DNA of 64,000 bases, from NCBI GenBank assembly GCA_025602905.1, contig JAHLKI010000001.1:1054001-1118000 (forward strand), in the 5' to 3' direction. Source of the stretch: Phlyctochytrium arcticum (taxonomy: Eukaryota > Chytridiomycota > Chytridiomycetes > Chytridiales > Chytridiaceae). A program made the position numbers and the translations under genes. The notes under the pieces were generated by a model that was not told the DNA's origin, made no database searches, and worked only from the letters and a program-made list of their open reading frames with translations. This document shows positions 10,719 to 21,720 of the stretch, piece after piece (the stretch's first letter is position 1; every line of letters begins with the position of its first letter).

Positions 10719-13573
10719 ATGACGTCGAACTTGCGCACCCGAAGAAACACTTTGCGCAATAAGACGTCCAATACCACCCGTCCCGCCTCTGCCCCGGCGG
10801 GCCATCCCTCCAAACCCTCTACCATCACTTCCACCCGTGCAACCGAAACGTCTCGCAGAGCAGGCTTAGCCGCGACATTAACGGATGCTCAACACCCATC
10901 GGCCAAACCACCATCAGCGGGATCTGAAGCGGCTGCAGGTACTCATTCTACGTCCAATAAAGAGAATTCAACTCTAGTTGACCGGTTAAGGGGCTGGCGT
11001 CGACATGCATGGGAACAAAATATGTGGCCGACGGCGGCCTATTGGGGGAACAAGATATTGACCATGGGAGGAACGACCGAGGATGTTTATTGGCAGGCCA
11101 AGATTTACTTTGCGCTTGGAGAGTATGCCCATGCGGATTCATTACTGGATGACCAAACGAACCTTGTCGAAACAAGTACCAGATGCAAGTGCATTGGCGC
11201 TCAGAGCGCAATCAAGCTGGGCAAATGGGATAAGGCCGAAAAGTACCTACGACAAGACGAAGATCATGAGTCTGACAGGATAATACGGGAGCCAGAGGGT
11301 TTAGGGGGGGATGGAATCAAGCTTTCTGCGTTATTTTACTATTTGCAAGGGGTGGTGGCAAGTCATAAGAATGAGCGAACGCGAGTCCACGAGAGGATGA
11401 AAAAGGCTGTGGTGGAGGATCCCAAATGTATAGAGGCTTTCCGGTGGTTGGTTGACCACCATGCAATGGATGCCCGTGAGGAGGAAGTATTTGTCAATAG
11501 CATTCCGTTCGATTCGTGTGGGCAGGATGCTCAGTTTCTTCGGGCTCTCTACTTGGGGACCATTAAAAAGTACGACGAAACCCAGATTCTCCAGCTTGAA
11601 ACGGTCTTCAATTTGGCTGGTAACGTGGATATCCTCCTTCGTCGTGCCGAACGATTATTCGAGCAGTGTAAATACGACGCGTGCTACGAAATCACGTCTG
11701 GAGTCATCAAATCCGATCCGTTCAATCTTCCCTTTGTGCCTCTCCACGTATCCTGCCTGTCAGAACTCGGAAAAAGGAACGACTTGTTTTATTTTGCGCA
11801 TCAGCTGGTAGACAATTTCCCGGCCCAGGCGTGTACATGGTACGCGGTAGGAGCCTACTATCTGTTGATCCAAAGAAACTTGGAAGCGAGAAAGTATTTT
11901 AGTAAGAGCACCATGCTGGATGGTGGGTTTGGGCCGGGGTGGTTGGGGTTTGCCCACTCGTTTGCGGCCGAGGGAGAGACGGATCAAGCGATTTCCGCCT
12001 ACTCTACAGCAGCAAAATTATTTAACGGGTATGTCGCACCTTTCCAAAGTCAGATTGCACGTAGAAACTAAATACATTTTTGTTCCGTGCAGTATGCATA
12101 TACCCCTGATGCACTTGGGTATGCACTACATTTTGGTCAACAACCTCGGACTTGGGTCCGACTACTTGCACCTAGCAGAATCCATGAACTCTGCAGATCC
12201 GATGCTTATGAACGAATTGGGAGTGCTGTACTCGAAAAAGAAAGAGTACGTTGAATCTCCATTTTGCTACCACAGTGCAGATCCTGATTTCCAAATTTTG
12301 TGATTTGATAGTTATGGAAAGTCAATAGAGTACTTTGAACAAGCTTTGAAGCTGCAAGAAGGCGTCGGAAAGGGTGCAAAGCAATGGGAGGCTACTTGGT
12401 ATAATTTGGGACTTGCGCATTACCGATTACAGTGAGTACCACATTACTTTGTGTCAGAGAAAAGGGGCATAAACTGACTAGGAGTTTTACTACAGAGACT
12501 ATGCTAAAGCCAAGGAGTACGCGGGAAAGGTCCTAGAAATAAATTATGAACTCCCTCATGCCCATGCGCTCATGGGATTCATTGCGCATGCCGAAGATCG
12601 ATTGGACGATGCCATTGAGCATTACTCAAATACCCTGTCCTTTGATCCGGATGACATAGTATGCCAAGATCTGATGAAGGAAGCCATTGCGGATGCCATT
12701 TCACATCCAGGTGGAGATTTGGCCAGACTGGCGTCGGGCAACACAGAGTATGTGCAGGGCTTGGAAGGTGCGGAGAGCATGGGTACCCATATCATGGATC
12801 CCAATGAGAAGTTTTGGTTACCACCCGATGCATTGGAGCTGCGCAAAACGCAATCGAAGAAACGGCTTGCTGGAACGAATGAGAATACACCCCATGGGGG
12901 TCGAGATGTGCAACTGCTTGAGGGGGTGGGCGGCCCGTCATCATCTCCCGCCACAACGCCTCTCTTTTCCTCCCTGTCTCCTTTTGCCAACCCAACCCGT
13001 CCCCCAATTAACGACGCTCCCGCTACTTCTCTCCGCCGTTCGCGACAACAACTGCCATACCCAAGCCATCCCTCCAGTACCAGCAGCAGCAATCACTCCA
13101 GCACCAACCATACTCCACACCGGCAGGGTAGCAACTCTCAACGGAACAGCACACCCCGACGATACCTTGATTTGGGCCGAGGTGGGAATATTACACCGGG
13201 ACAGACGGGGCCGGCCCGATTTCCCAGGCCCGGAAACATGTTTCGGTCACCGCTGGGTGGAAGTGGCAGACCCGAAGATACATCGCTCACGTCACCTTCT
13301 CTGGGCCTGGGCCTGGCCCGCGCGGCATCCTCAACATCATCGTCCACAGATATATCCCCCCACACTGCCCCACACATGTCGCGTCATCATCTCTCCTCGC
13401 CACGAACTGCGTGGCCACCCTTGCTGGGCTCGTCTCCGGCAGGGCCATCCGTTCCAGATAACACGCCGCGTCGCATGCGGAATACGTCTTCGCAGAGGGT
13501 AAGGGGGCTGATCCCCGCCACACCGAGTGATGGGGATATGAGCATGGATATGGAAATTGATGATTTTGAATAA
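10719..13573 (+). CDS. CDC16: Anaphase-promoting complex TPR subunit Cdc16/Cut9/APC6
   Basis: Four exons, 10719..12028, 12093..12245, 12312..12431 and 12496..13573, give 886 aa. Cdc16 is a TPR scaffold of the APC/C ubiquitin ligase that triggers mitotic exit. After about 75 disordered Ser/Thr residues, the APC6 start block LRGWRRHAWEQNMWPTAAYW appears, then repeated TPRs: YWQAKIYFALGEYAHAD, TRCKCIGAQSAIKLGKWDKA, PGWLGFAHSFAAEGETDQAI, WYNLGLAHYRLQDYAKAKEY and AHALMGFIAHAEDRLDDAIE. TPRs end near residue 600. The remaining 280 or so residues are low-complexity Ser/Pro/Thr/Gly sequence ending in an acidic DMSMDMEIDDFE. Such a long tail is unusual for the subunit; it may carry mitotic phosphorylation sites. 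Confidence 0.93.
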
Positions 13574-13660
13574 AAACCACTTTACACTACTGGGGGACCT
13601 TCCAAATATTTATTTATGTACAAATGGTCAACACCAGTCTAGGCAGAGTCTTCATTCTCG

Positions 13661-15205
13661 CTATCTATCTATCTCCATAAGGGTATCCTCCCCTGGTTCC
13701 TGCGTTTGTGTCTCAGATTTGACCTCCCCACCAGCAGCGTCTCCGTTACGGCCACCCCCACCCCGCTTATGGGTTCCTGAATGGCTCAGGTCAAACCACT
13801 GATTTGGATGCTCTACCGTGTCAATGACTGCATCCCCTCCAGCCGCCAGCTGGGCCTGTCGATGAGCCTCACCCCGGGTTGCTTCGAATAGCCTTGTGCA
13901 TGCAACTTGATAATGTCCTTCCTTGGCCATTCGCGTGATATCCACCATCCCACTTTCAGCCACACCATAGCGATGCATGAGTGCCCGCAAATTGTCTTGA
14001 CTGAAATGCCGGAATGGACACCCGTGGTGCTCGCCTGGTCCTGGCTGATTCGACGTGATGATACGGATGCACGAGTACGGCGAGTAGTTTTGGCGTTTGC
14101 CCTCCATACCGTAGTTGTAGCGGACATTGTAGGCGTAGCCCTTGGTAAATTGGTCATCCGTCATTTTAAAGAAGGCACGGCGCCAAAAGATGAGGGCTTC
14201 ATCGAGCGGCAGGCCTACGCCTTTCAGGAAGAGGCCGTACTCGAGACGGGCCATGTGTTTGAGATGTCCTTCCTGGCGGAGGACATTGTGCAGATTACGC
14301 ATGCAGGGTGGGAAATGTTTGCTGAGCGTATCAATGTCTTGGTGGGTCACACGGTCGCGGTGCTCGCCGGGGGAGTATTGTTTGGACAGGTATTGTTTGG
14401 AGATGGAGTTGAGGACAGGCATGAGTCGGTCGTCCTCATCCAGTTGTGGCACGGCTTTTGCGGTGATTTCGAGTTGGGCGGCCAAGTGTGTGCTAAAGGC
14501 ATCCACGACCAGCGTGGCCTGTTCGCGCTCTGGTACATAGGCAAAACCGGCCTCGAGGTAGACTTGTCGCCGGGCGACCAAATTAATGACTTTTTCAAAG
14601 GGCACGCGATAAAAGTTGGTTGAAGCGAGTTCCTCGGCGTTGAGATTGTGGGTCAAGCGGAGTTGGGGGGCGATGCGTTCCTTGTCGTTGGCGGAGATGA
14701 CATCCATTTCCAGCTTGGTTGCGCGGAGGAAGCGGTTGCGTTCCTTCTGCTCTTCCTGGTTGAATCGGTACAAAAATAGTCTAGTTTCCTGGCTGATGAA
14801 CCATCGGCGCAAATCTTGGGTTCGGCAGTACGCCAGTCGCAGCAGGAAATGGCTAATGTGGTCCTTGCGACGTTCTTGGTATAGGCGCTCGGCTCCAACT
14901 GCTGTAATGACGGCGTTCCGGCCTAGGGGCAAGTGTTCCTTGAGGACTGGATCGACATATTTGGTCAAGTCACCGTCCGGGCCTGCACGGATCTGAGCTG
15001 TCTCGATGGCCTTGAGGACCCGGAGTCGGTCGAGCGAAAAGGTTTCGAATTCGGTGAGGGTCAGTTCATAGGGCGGTGGTTCGAGGTAAAAGTTGAGTGA
15101 TGATGGGTAAGGGCCGAGTTTGGGATCATAGTGTTGCGAGACTTCGTAGGAACCGCCCTTGACGGACGAGAACCCTCCGGCGACCGTCGTTTCCTGCTTG
15201 AACAT
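13661..15205 (-). CDS. PRI2: DNA primase large subunit
   Basis: A single exon of 514 aa, the family's usual length, encodes the regulatory subunit of primase in DNA polymerase alpha-primase. It starts the RNA primers for both strands. Four cysteines that ligate the [4Fe-4S] cluster are in place: FPPCMRN, YSCIRIIT, HHGCPFRHF and QVACTRLFE, spread over the C-terminal half. The N-terminal part carries the helical domain that contacts the small subunit (FYRVPFEKVINLVARRQVYL). The acidic, Gly-rich C-terminal 40 residues are probably disordered. It is one of the few intron-less genes in the window. It faces away from LCB2, with about 850 bp between the starts, and ends only 87 bp from the CDC16 stop. 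Confidence 0.95.
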   Translation of the reverse strand: MFKQETTVAGGFSSVKGGSYEVSQHYDPKLGPYPSSLNFYLEPPPYELTLTEFETFSLDRLRVLKAIETAQIRAGPDGDLTKYVDPVLKEHLPLGRNAVITAVGAERLYQERRKDHISHFLLRLAYCRTQDLRRWFISQETRLFLYRFNQEEQKERNRFLRATKLEMDVISANDKERIAPQLRLTHNLNAEELASTNFYRVPFEKVINLVARRQVYLEAGFAYVPEREQATLVVDAFSTHLAAQLEITAKAVPQLDEDDRLMPVLNSISKQYLSKQYSPGEHRDRVTHQDIDTLSKHFPPCMRNLHNVLRQEGHLKHMARLEYGLFLKGVGLPLDEALIFWRRAFFKMTDDQFTKGYAYNVRYNYGMEGKRQNYSPYSCIRIITSNQPGPGEHHGCPFRHFSQDNLRALMHRYGVAESGMVDITRMAKEGHYQVACTRLFEATRGEAHRQAQLAAGGDAVIDTVEHPNQWFDLSHSGTHKRGGGGRNGDAAGGEVKSETQTQEPGEDTLMEIDR

Positions 15206-16058
15206 TTATCTATGGCCGTCTCCGTTTCGCCAATGCCTTTGTCCAGTCGTACATTCTGCCAATGACAATCCGTCCGAAGTGGTCGGACACACTCCCCGCT
15301 GCTTACGTGATTGAAGTCACGTGCCGGCTGACAATTTGATTTCTCGGGAGAGTGATTTTGGCGAGATCCGAACATCAACGGAAAAAGAAAGGGTCGTCTG
15401 GGCAGGGGTCGGCGGCTCGGGAACCAGCGGATCACCAGCATCAGAGATATGTAAAATGAGCACGGCCACGGCTATAAAAGGAGCGATTGTCTCCAGCCTC
15501 CCTCCCGTTTCCTGTGTTGTTTTGTAGGCCAGAAAGTGTGCATTTTTCCTGTGGGCTATTTCTTTTGTGTACTCGAGAGCATATATACGTCCATTCGGCA
15601 GCAGCAGCAGCGAAATCTTCCAATCTCCGGCAGAAATCTGGCCCTTGGCGAGCCAGATTTCGGTTGACAAAGATTGTTCTTGCGGCTCGCGGAGAGTTTG
15701 TGGGCGGCCGTTTGCGGAGGCTGCGCGACGTGAGGTGTTTTTTTTTGGAGAGAGACAACTTTTTCCCTCCCGAAGCATCTCGCCCAGCCGGACAATTGCG
15801 ACGACGACGACGACGACGAATTTCGGAGGAAGAAGCAAGGGAACCGTCAAGTATCCAGGATCGTTCATTAGATCCATTAGGAGGCCACAGCGAAAGACAC
15901 GACAGAGACCACTGCTATTAGAGCTGGACGGGCTAGAATTGCGTTGTCAACAGCGATAACAGCAACTGCTTGAAAGTTCTGTCGTTTTCCGTAGCCGCTA
16001 CCAGATCCCCTTTACCACCTTCTTCCTCGTTCACTCGTTAATCGTTCCGTTCGTCGCC
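15206..16058 (+). promoter_or_regulatory. PRI2/LCB2 divergent promoter with TATA box, CACGTG box and long LCB2 leader
   Basis: A TATAAAAG box lies at 15473-15480 and a CACGTG palindrome at 15318-15323. If the TATA box serves LCB2, its leader would be about 550 nt long. The leader holds a GCA repeat near 15598-15611, a CGA repeat near 15799-15819 and several GC-rich pieces. Open frames across it lack convincing ATG starts and resemble no protein I know, so I treat the region as regulatory or untranslated. Confidence 0.5.
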
Positions 16059-17758
16059 ATGGGCAAGGGAAAGCGCGCTCATTTCGAACAGTACCGGCCC
16101 CCAATCTCGTCGGCGGACTTGCTCTCGGGCCCCCACGATCCCTTGCTCGATAACGGCCCACCGCCTCTCTACAAACCCCAGCCGGACGGTGCGCCAAAAC
16201 GCAATGTCGGCGAGCACTCGATTGAAGACACGCCCATGGGTGTCCTCATCACTACCTACATGAGCTACCTGTTTCTCATCATCTTTGGTCACATCCGAGA
16301 CTTTTTTGGAAACCGCTTCCGAGCAGACGAGTACGAATACCTTCGCGAACAAAATGTAAATGTCAAAATAGTGTCAAAATCTATACCCTTCTTCTGACCC
16401 TCACTCTTTCTTAGGGATATGCCGCGTTCAACTCTGGATTCGATACCTTTTATCACCGACGTCTCTATCTCCGAATCCGTGACTGCTTTAACCGTCCCAT
16501 TACGAATGTCCCCGGTCGCAAAATCACGCTTCTTGACCGTGAGAGCGATGACTTCAACAAGACATTTAAGCTGACGGGAACCACTACCGAGGTGTTGAAC
16601 TTGTCCTCCTACAACTATCTGGGCTTTGCTCAAGCCGATGGACCATGTGCCGATGCCGTGGAAACTACCGTTCGCAAGCTAGGCATCACCACTTGCAGTA
16701 GCCGAATGGAGGTTGGATCAACAGAATTGCACAACGAAGTGGAATTATTGGTTGCTCGGTTCGCCGGAAAGGAAGCATCTATGGTCCAGAGCATGGGATT
16801 CGCCACCAACTCTACCACACTCCCTGCGCTTGTTGGTAAAGGCTGCCTCATTATCAGTGACGAGCTTAACCACGCTTCCCTCATTTACGGGGCGCGAGTC
16901 TCAGGAGCAACCGTCCGAGTCTTCAAGCACAATGATACCAAGGATCTCGAGTCTGTTTTGCGATATTCCATTTCAAGCGGCCAGCCACGCACCCACCGAC
17001 CATGGAAAAAGATTCTGGTTGTCGTCGAAGGTCTGTACTCCATGGAAGGCAGTATCTGCGCATTGCCAGACATTATCGCATTGAAGAAAAAGTACCGCTT
17101 TTACCTGTACTTGGACGAGGCTCACTCTATTGGGGCTATGGGACCCAATGGCCGTGGTATCTGCGATTACTTTGGTGTTGACCCCGAAGATGTGGATGTT
17201 ATGATGGGAACTTTTACCAAGAGTTTTGGTGCTGCTGGTGGTTACGTTGCGGCTACCCGCGACATCATTGATCGCATCCGTCTCTACGCTCATGCCAACG
17301 TGTACGCCGAGTCCATCTCTGTACCCGTGCTTCAGCAAATCTGCACTTCCATGCGCATCATTATGGGCGAGGAGGGCGGAGATGAAGGCCGTCGCCGTAT
17401 TCAGCAGCTCGCCCGAAATTCCCGTTTTTTTGCCACCGAGCTCCGAAAAATGGGCTTTATTGTCTACGGCGATGAAGACTCTCCCATTGTCCCTCTCCTC
17501 CTTTTCCATCCCGCCAAGATTTCTGGCTTTTCCCGCGAAATGCTCAAGCGTGGCATCGCCGTCGTTGTGGTGGGATACCCGGCCACACCCATCATTACAT
17601 CTCGCGTCCGTTTCTGTCTCTCGGCTGCCCACACCATGGACGATCTAAAGTATGCTCTGCAAATGATTTCCGAGGTCGGCGATGATATGGTTTTGAAAGT
17701 CAGCAGGCTCCGCGAGCAGCAACAAGCGCACCAGCCAACAGCCATCACCGCTTTCTAA
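16059..17758 (+). CDS. LCB2: Serine palmitoyltransferase subunit 2
   Basis: Two exons, 16059..16355 and 16415..17758, give 547 aa. Lcb2 is the PLP-binding catalytic subunit that condenses serine with palmitoyl-CoA, the first step of sphingolipid synthesis, on the ER membrane. An N-terminal hydrophobic segment ([20 protein letters not shown]) matches the membrane anchor. The aminotransferase fold follows: [39 protein letters not shown] and [17 protein letters not shown]. The internal aldimine lysine is in [13 protein letters not shown] near residue 367. The C-terminal PLP-fold domain is complete to [11 protein letters not shown] and [10 protein letters not shown]. The start has the family's basic N-terminus (MGKGKR). 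Confidence 0.95.
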
Positions 17759-18244
17759 ATCACGCCTATTTGCACTTCTACACTGGGGCTCCAAAATGCC
17801 CTTACGCTACTACAACCCACATAGATCTACCCCACACGCCCCTTTTCCACATGCAGAGTTTGCACACCCCTCTTGCATGTTTAATTTCTAGAAAACCCAT
17901 GCTTAATCTCTTCTTGCTTTCAGTCTTGTAAATTTACTTTTCTAATCAACCACTCATAGTACCACATTCGCTTTCCAGTTTGCTTTCCAACCTACTCGCA
18001 TGAGTGTTGGGCCAGATCTGGGTTCTCCCTGTTTCGATTCGCCGTAAATAACGGCAAAGCACAGATTCACGGATGGCTGTACCGACACCAGAGGAACACC
18101 GAACACCCGGTGAACCTTCGAATCGATTATTCTGCCATACACCTTCAGGCGTTCGGATTTTCGCTTTCGGACAGAGATCTCTGGAAAGATCTTATTTTTT
18201 GGGACCGACACTCGCATCAGATCTCGACTATCCCACATCACAAA
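17759..18244. other. LCB2 3' end and kinesin 5' flank
   Basis: Nearly 490 bp between two same-strand genes. I see no ORF with protein-like features and no RNA gene. An in-frame GTG-initiated extension of the kinesin exists to 18110, but it has no ATG and no conserved content. Confidence 0.5.
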
Positions 18245-20261
18245 ATGCTTTCAGCAACCGCCCCGAAGTCATCCACCACCAAGAAGACTATTCCTTCGCG
18301 TCTCCCGACCGCGTCAAAGCCAGCGCCAACAATGTCCGCGTCTTCCACGTCCTCCAAGAGTCTGTCCAGAACCCCGTCCAAGACATCGCTGGTATCAGCG
18401 ACGTCCAGCAGGGTAGGAAGCAAGAGCAGCCTTGAAAGTCTGACCAAGAAGCTGTCTGCGACGTCTATAAATGCTACAGGTCTAAGCGCCGGGGGTGAAC
18501 AGCGCGAGCTAACGGTCGTCGAAACACAATGTTTGCAGAGCCGAGACGTCTTTGCCAAAGCGCTTCAAAAGCAGCTTTTGGCGAGTGATTCCAGTCTTGA
18601 TGATCAGGAAGATCCCGTTCCCAGCACATTGGCTGAAGCCATGGCCCAAGACCGTGATGCGGCTGCTTCGCTCGACATTACAGTCGGGGTGCGGGTCCGA
18701 CCGCTTTTGTCGCATGAATTGGCGTCAAACTACTTTTCAGCTGTAGCCGGCACATCGTCCAATTTGTCGTTGCTGACCCCGAAACGCACATTTGATGGAA
18801 AGCTGCAAGTCATTCCAAAGAAAATCCCTGTTCATGTCGCGTTTGGGGAAGAGGTGGAGAATGAGATTGTGTACCGGGCGACCACATTACGCTTGATGGG
18901 TGTTGCTTTGGGTGGGGGCGTCGGTACGCTGATGGCGTATGGACAGACTGGAAGTGGAAAGACTCATACTCTGACCGGTGAGGCATTGTACTGAGATACG
19001 TATGATTTGCAGCCGTTTACATCGTACATCTTTGTTTCAATTTTTTAAGGTGTGGAGGAATGTGTCGCCAGAGATCTTTGGAAGCTGGCAAAGGAATATA
19101 GGGAAATGCATGGCGGTGCACCGTCGGTAGACGAGACAAGCCAAACGGATCCTTTTGATTCCGACTTTACATTCAAACTTTCCTTTTTCGAGCTTTTTGG
19201 GTCTCAAGGGTTCGACCTCCTCAATGAACGAGCACCCCTGTCCATTCTCGAAGACAAGTTTGGCCAGATCCAAGTCCACCCCGTCACAGAACATGTCCTC
19301 ACATCACCCGCCCAATTCCTCCACCTGATTGCCACCGGAGCTGGTCTACGTAAAACAGCCACCACCCACAAAAACCGACAATCCTCCCGTTCCCATGCCG
19401 TCTGCCGAATCAAAATTACCAATCGCCGGCTGCTGCACATGGATGACGGTGTTCTCAACTTGATTGATTTGGCGGGTTCGGAGGGAAGCGCCGACACAAA
19501 GTTCCACGATAAGGAGCGGATTAATGAAGCAAAGGAGATCAATAAGAGTTTGGCGGCACTCAAGGAGTGTGTCAGACAGCGAGGAATGGCCATGTTGGGA
19601 CAAGGGTCGAAACATGTACATGTACCATATCGAGGCACGCGATTGACGATTTTATTGAAGGATGCGTTTGAGTTGGGGTCGGCCAAACAGAGCCGCACAG
19701 TCATTTTGGGAGCAATTGCACCTAGGTAAAAATAATCTTGCGATTTTACGATTTTCATCTGGAATCTTTTTGCTAATGTAAAGATATAGTGTTCTCGACA
19801 TGACTCAAACTGTCAATACCGCACGTTTCCTCGCGGATCTGCACCTTCAACCCTCTCTCACCCGTCTCCGTCGCAACAACGATCCAAACTCGGCAACATC
19901 TACCGCAGAAGACAACGACGACGATGAAGATCCCAAAAACCCATCTACATGGTCTCCCTCCACCCTCCACACATGGATCCAAAAAGAGTACCCCCAGATC
20001 CTCCCCTCCGTGCTCTGCCCCTACGAATCCGGCAAACAGCTCATGCGACTCCCCGAAGGCATTTTTATGGAGCGGTGCATGAGTTGCGAGGGCGTAACGG
20101 AGAAACGGGCCAAGGCGTTTTATTTGAAGTTGTGGCGGATGGTGGTGGATTGTCGGACCAAAGGGAGAAAGGAAAAGTTGGCTGTCCGGTTGGGCAAAGA
20201 GGAACAGGCCAAAAGGGAACATGAGGATGATTTGAGGATGGCTGCCAGTGGTAGTGGGTAG
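18245..20261 (+). CDS. Kinesin-13-like microtubule motor/depolymerase with C-terminal SAM-like domain
   Basis: Three exons, 18245..18977, 19050..19725 and 19790..20261, give 626 aa. A Ser/Thr/Lys-rich N-terminus of about 135 residues precedes the motor (ITVGVRVRPL). The motor carries the P-loop AYGQTGSGKTHT near residue 235, switch I NRQSSRSHAV near 353 and switch II DLAGSEGSAD near 383. The blocks LSILEDKFGQIQV and EINKSLAALKECVRQRG resemble kinesin-13 rather than transport kinesins. After the motor and an acidic linker, residues of about 535-590 form a compact helical unit (STLHTWIQKEYP onward) like the SAM/KIF24-type module. Kinesin-13s remove tubulin at microtubule ends in spindles and control cilium length. 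The ATG at 18245 is the first in-frame Met. The gene converges on SKA1. Confidence 0.82.
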
Positions 20262-20417
20262 TTACAAGCTAGTTGTTGCCTACAAGGGCCCGGTGATGTG
20301 TACGTGTGTGCATAATGGGTTTTATGGTAGATACAGGTATGCCTATTGGTTGATGGCAAATGTAGATTTGTAATTAAACGTAGCAATAAATAAGAACACC
20401 AAACCAATGTATGGCCT

Positions 20418-21476
20418 TTACGTGACAACCAGTCGCGTATGCCCGCCCCCTCTCACTTCTTTTATTCGTTTCAAGTGCCGCATAATGGCCACAACGCTTC
20501 GTCCCGTCGGATCCATCCTAAAAGCACTTGTACTCCATCCGGCCTTGTCCTTTGTATCCTTTTCCGTGACAAACACTTTGCCTTTAGTCTCATTTGTGGC
20601 AATCTTTTTGTGCTCCCAGTAGACGTCGCGCTGGGGTTTCGTCATTTTGGGGGGTGAGAGTTGGAGGAGGGCTTGTTTGTCTTTGAGAAGGGCGTTAAAG
20701 TCGTCAATGTGGGTGTTGACGCGGGAGAGGGTGAGCCGTCCGACAATGTATTTAGGGAGGGAGTTGAACTAAGGTTATTATAAACAAACGTGTCAGTGAC
20801 CTGACATCTCGCAAACCAGATGGTCGATCAATTACCTCTTCTTCTGTGATATGCTCGACCGAGGTCTTTGATTTAACGGGGGCTTTTTCGGGTGACAATG
20901 AATATGATTTGACGTCCTTGGGTTTCGCAGCCCCGGCGGAGTATCCCTTTTCACGGATACCACCGGATGAAGGGGCTGCTTGCATATTGTTGGCCTGGCT
21001 CTCCCGGAGAATCTTTCGTGATTTGGGTTTGGCGCTGGTAGAGGTTCCTCCAGGCTGTCTTGTTCCTCTTGACCCTTCCCGTTCTTTTGCAACCCGCGAC
21101 GTGGTTTCCTCCTGATCCACCTCATCATCATCCCTCTCCGGCTCCCCGTCGGATGCGAGACTCTTGAGTAACGTCCTTTGACCCCTCAAAGCCTCTTTCA
21201 ATCGTTCTGCTCGCGCCAGCGCGAGCTCTTCACCTTCAACACGAGATCGCAGAGCAGCAATTTGAGTCTCCAAATCGGTGACTGTCACCAGCAAGACATT
21301 GTACTGAGGATCGGTCGGGGTAAAGTTGGTCAGCGGGGAGGGAGGCGTATGTCTTGCTGCCAATGCTTTCAGATCTAACAATCCGGTAGATCAGCTCTCT
21401 GTTTATTTGCGAGTCTTGTAGAGAACTTATTTTTACCGTTCAGTCTCCTCACGAAATCATCCAGAGCCTGCTCCAT
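20418..21476 (-). CDS. SKA1: Spindle and kinetochore-associated protein 1 homologue
   Basis: Three exons, 21476..21437, 21374..20836 and 20768..20418, give 309 aa. Ska1 is the microtubule-binding subunit of the SKA complex that couples kinetochores to depolymerising ends. Residues 1-75 form a helical/coiled-coil oligomerisation region, followed by an acidic to basic disordered linker. The C-terminal winged-helix domain starts EEFNSLPKYIVGRLTLSRVN and ends KRIKEVRGGGHTRLVVT, which matches the highly conserved SKA1 terminus. The tiny first exon encodes 13 residues and has a GTAAAA donor; the frame is continuous. SKA complexes are patchy in fungi, so a complete SKA1 is informative about the lineage. 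Its start lies 244 bp from the DGAT1 start, and its 3' end faces the kinesin-13 gene. Confidence 0.88.
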
Positions 21477-21720
21477 CGTTGTTCCTCCCGTCGCTTTTCT
21501 TTCGCCGGATCGCAGGCTCAAGATCGTCGAAATCTTCGCTGTCTGAAATATTTTTGTTGGGTTGAACGCGTGAAATCTGTCACAGTGCTCACATCATCGT
21601 TGGAGATTTTGCGGCCCCATTGTCCCGCCCAATTTTTTACCTTACTTTTGTGAACATCTCTACCAAACAAACATACATCTTCACCTCTTAATCTTGTAGA
21701 CGTTCATCACCTGCGCCAGT

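Noticed and set aside
13907..14623. 238-codon + strand open frame
   Set aside because: It is antisense to the well-supported PRI2 exon. Its residues mirror the primase codons and show no motif.
15317..15877. 186-codon minus-strand open frame between PRI2 and LCB2
   Set aside because: It crosses the LCB2 TATA box and the simple GCA and CGA repeats. Composition is low-complexity, with no family features.
17226..17648. 140-codon frame inside LCB2
   Set aside because: It lies in the wrong phase of a clear PLP enzyme exon.
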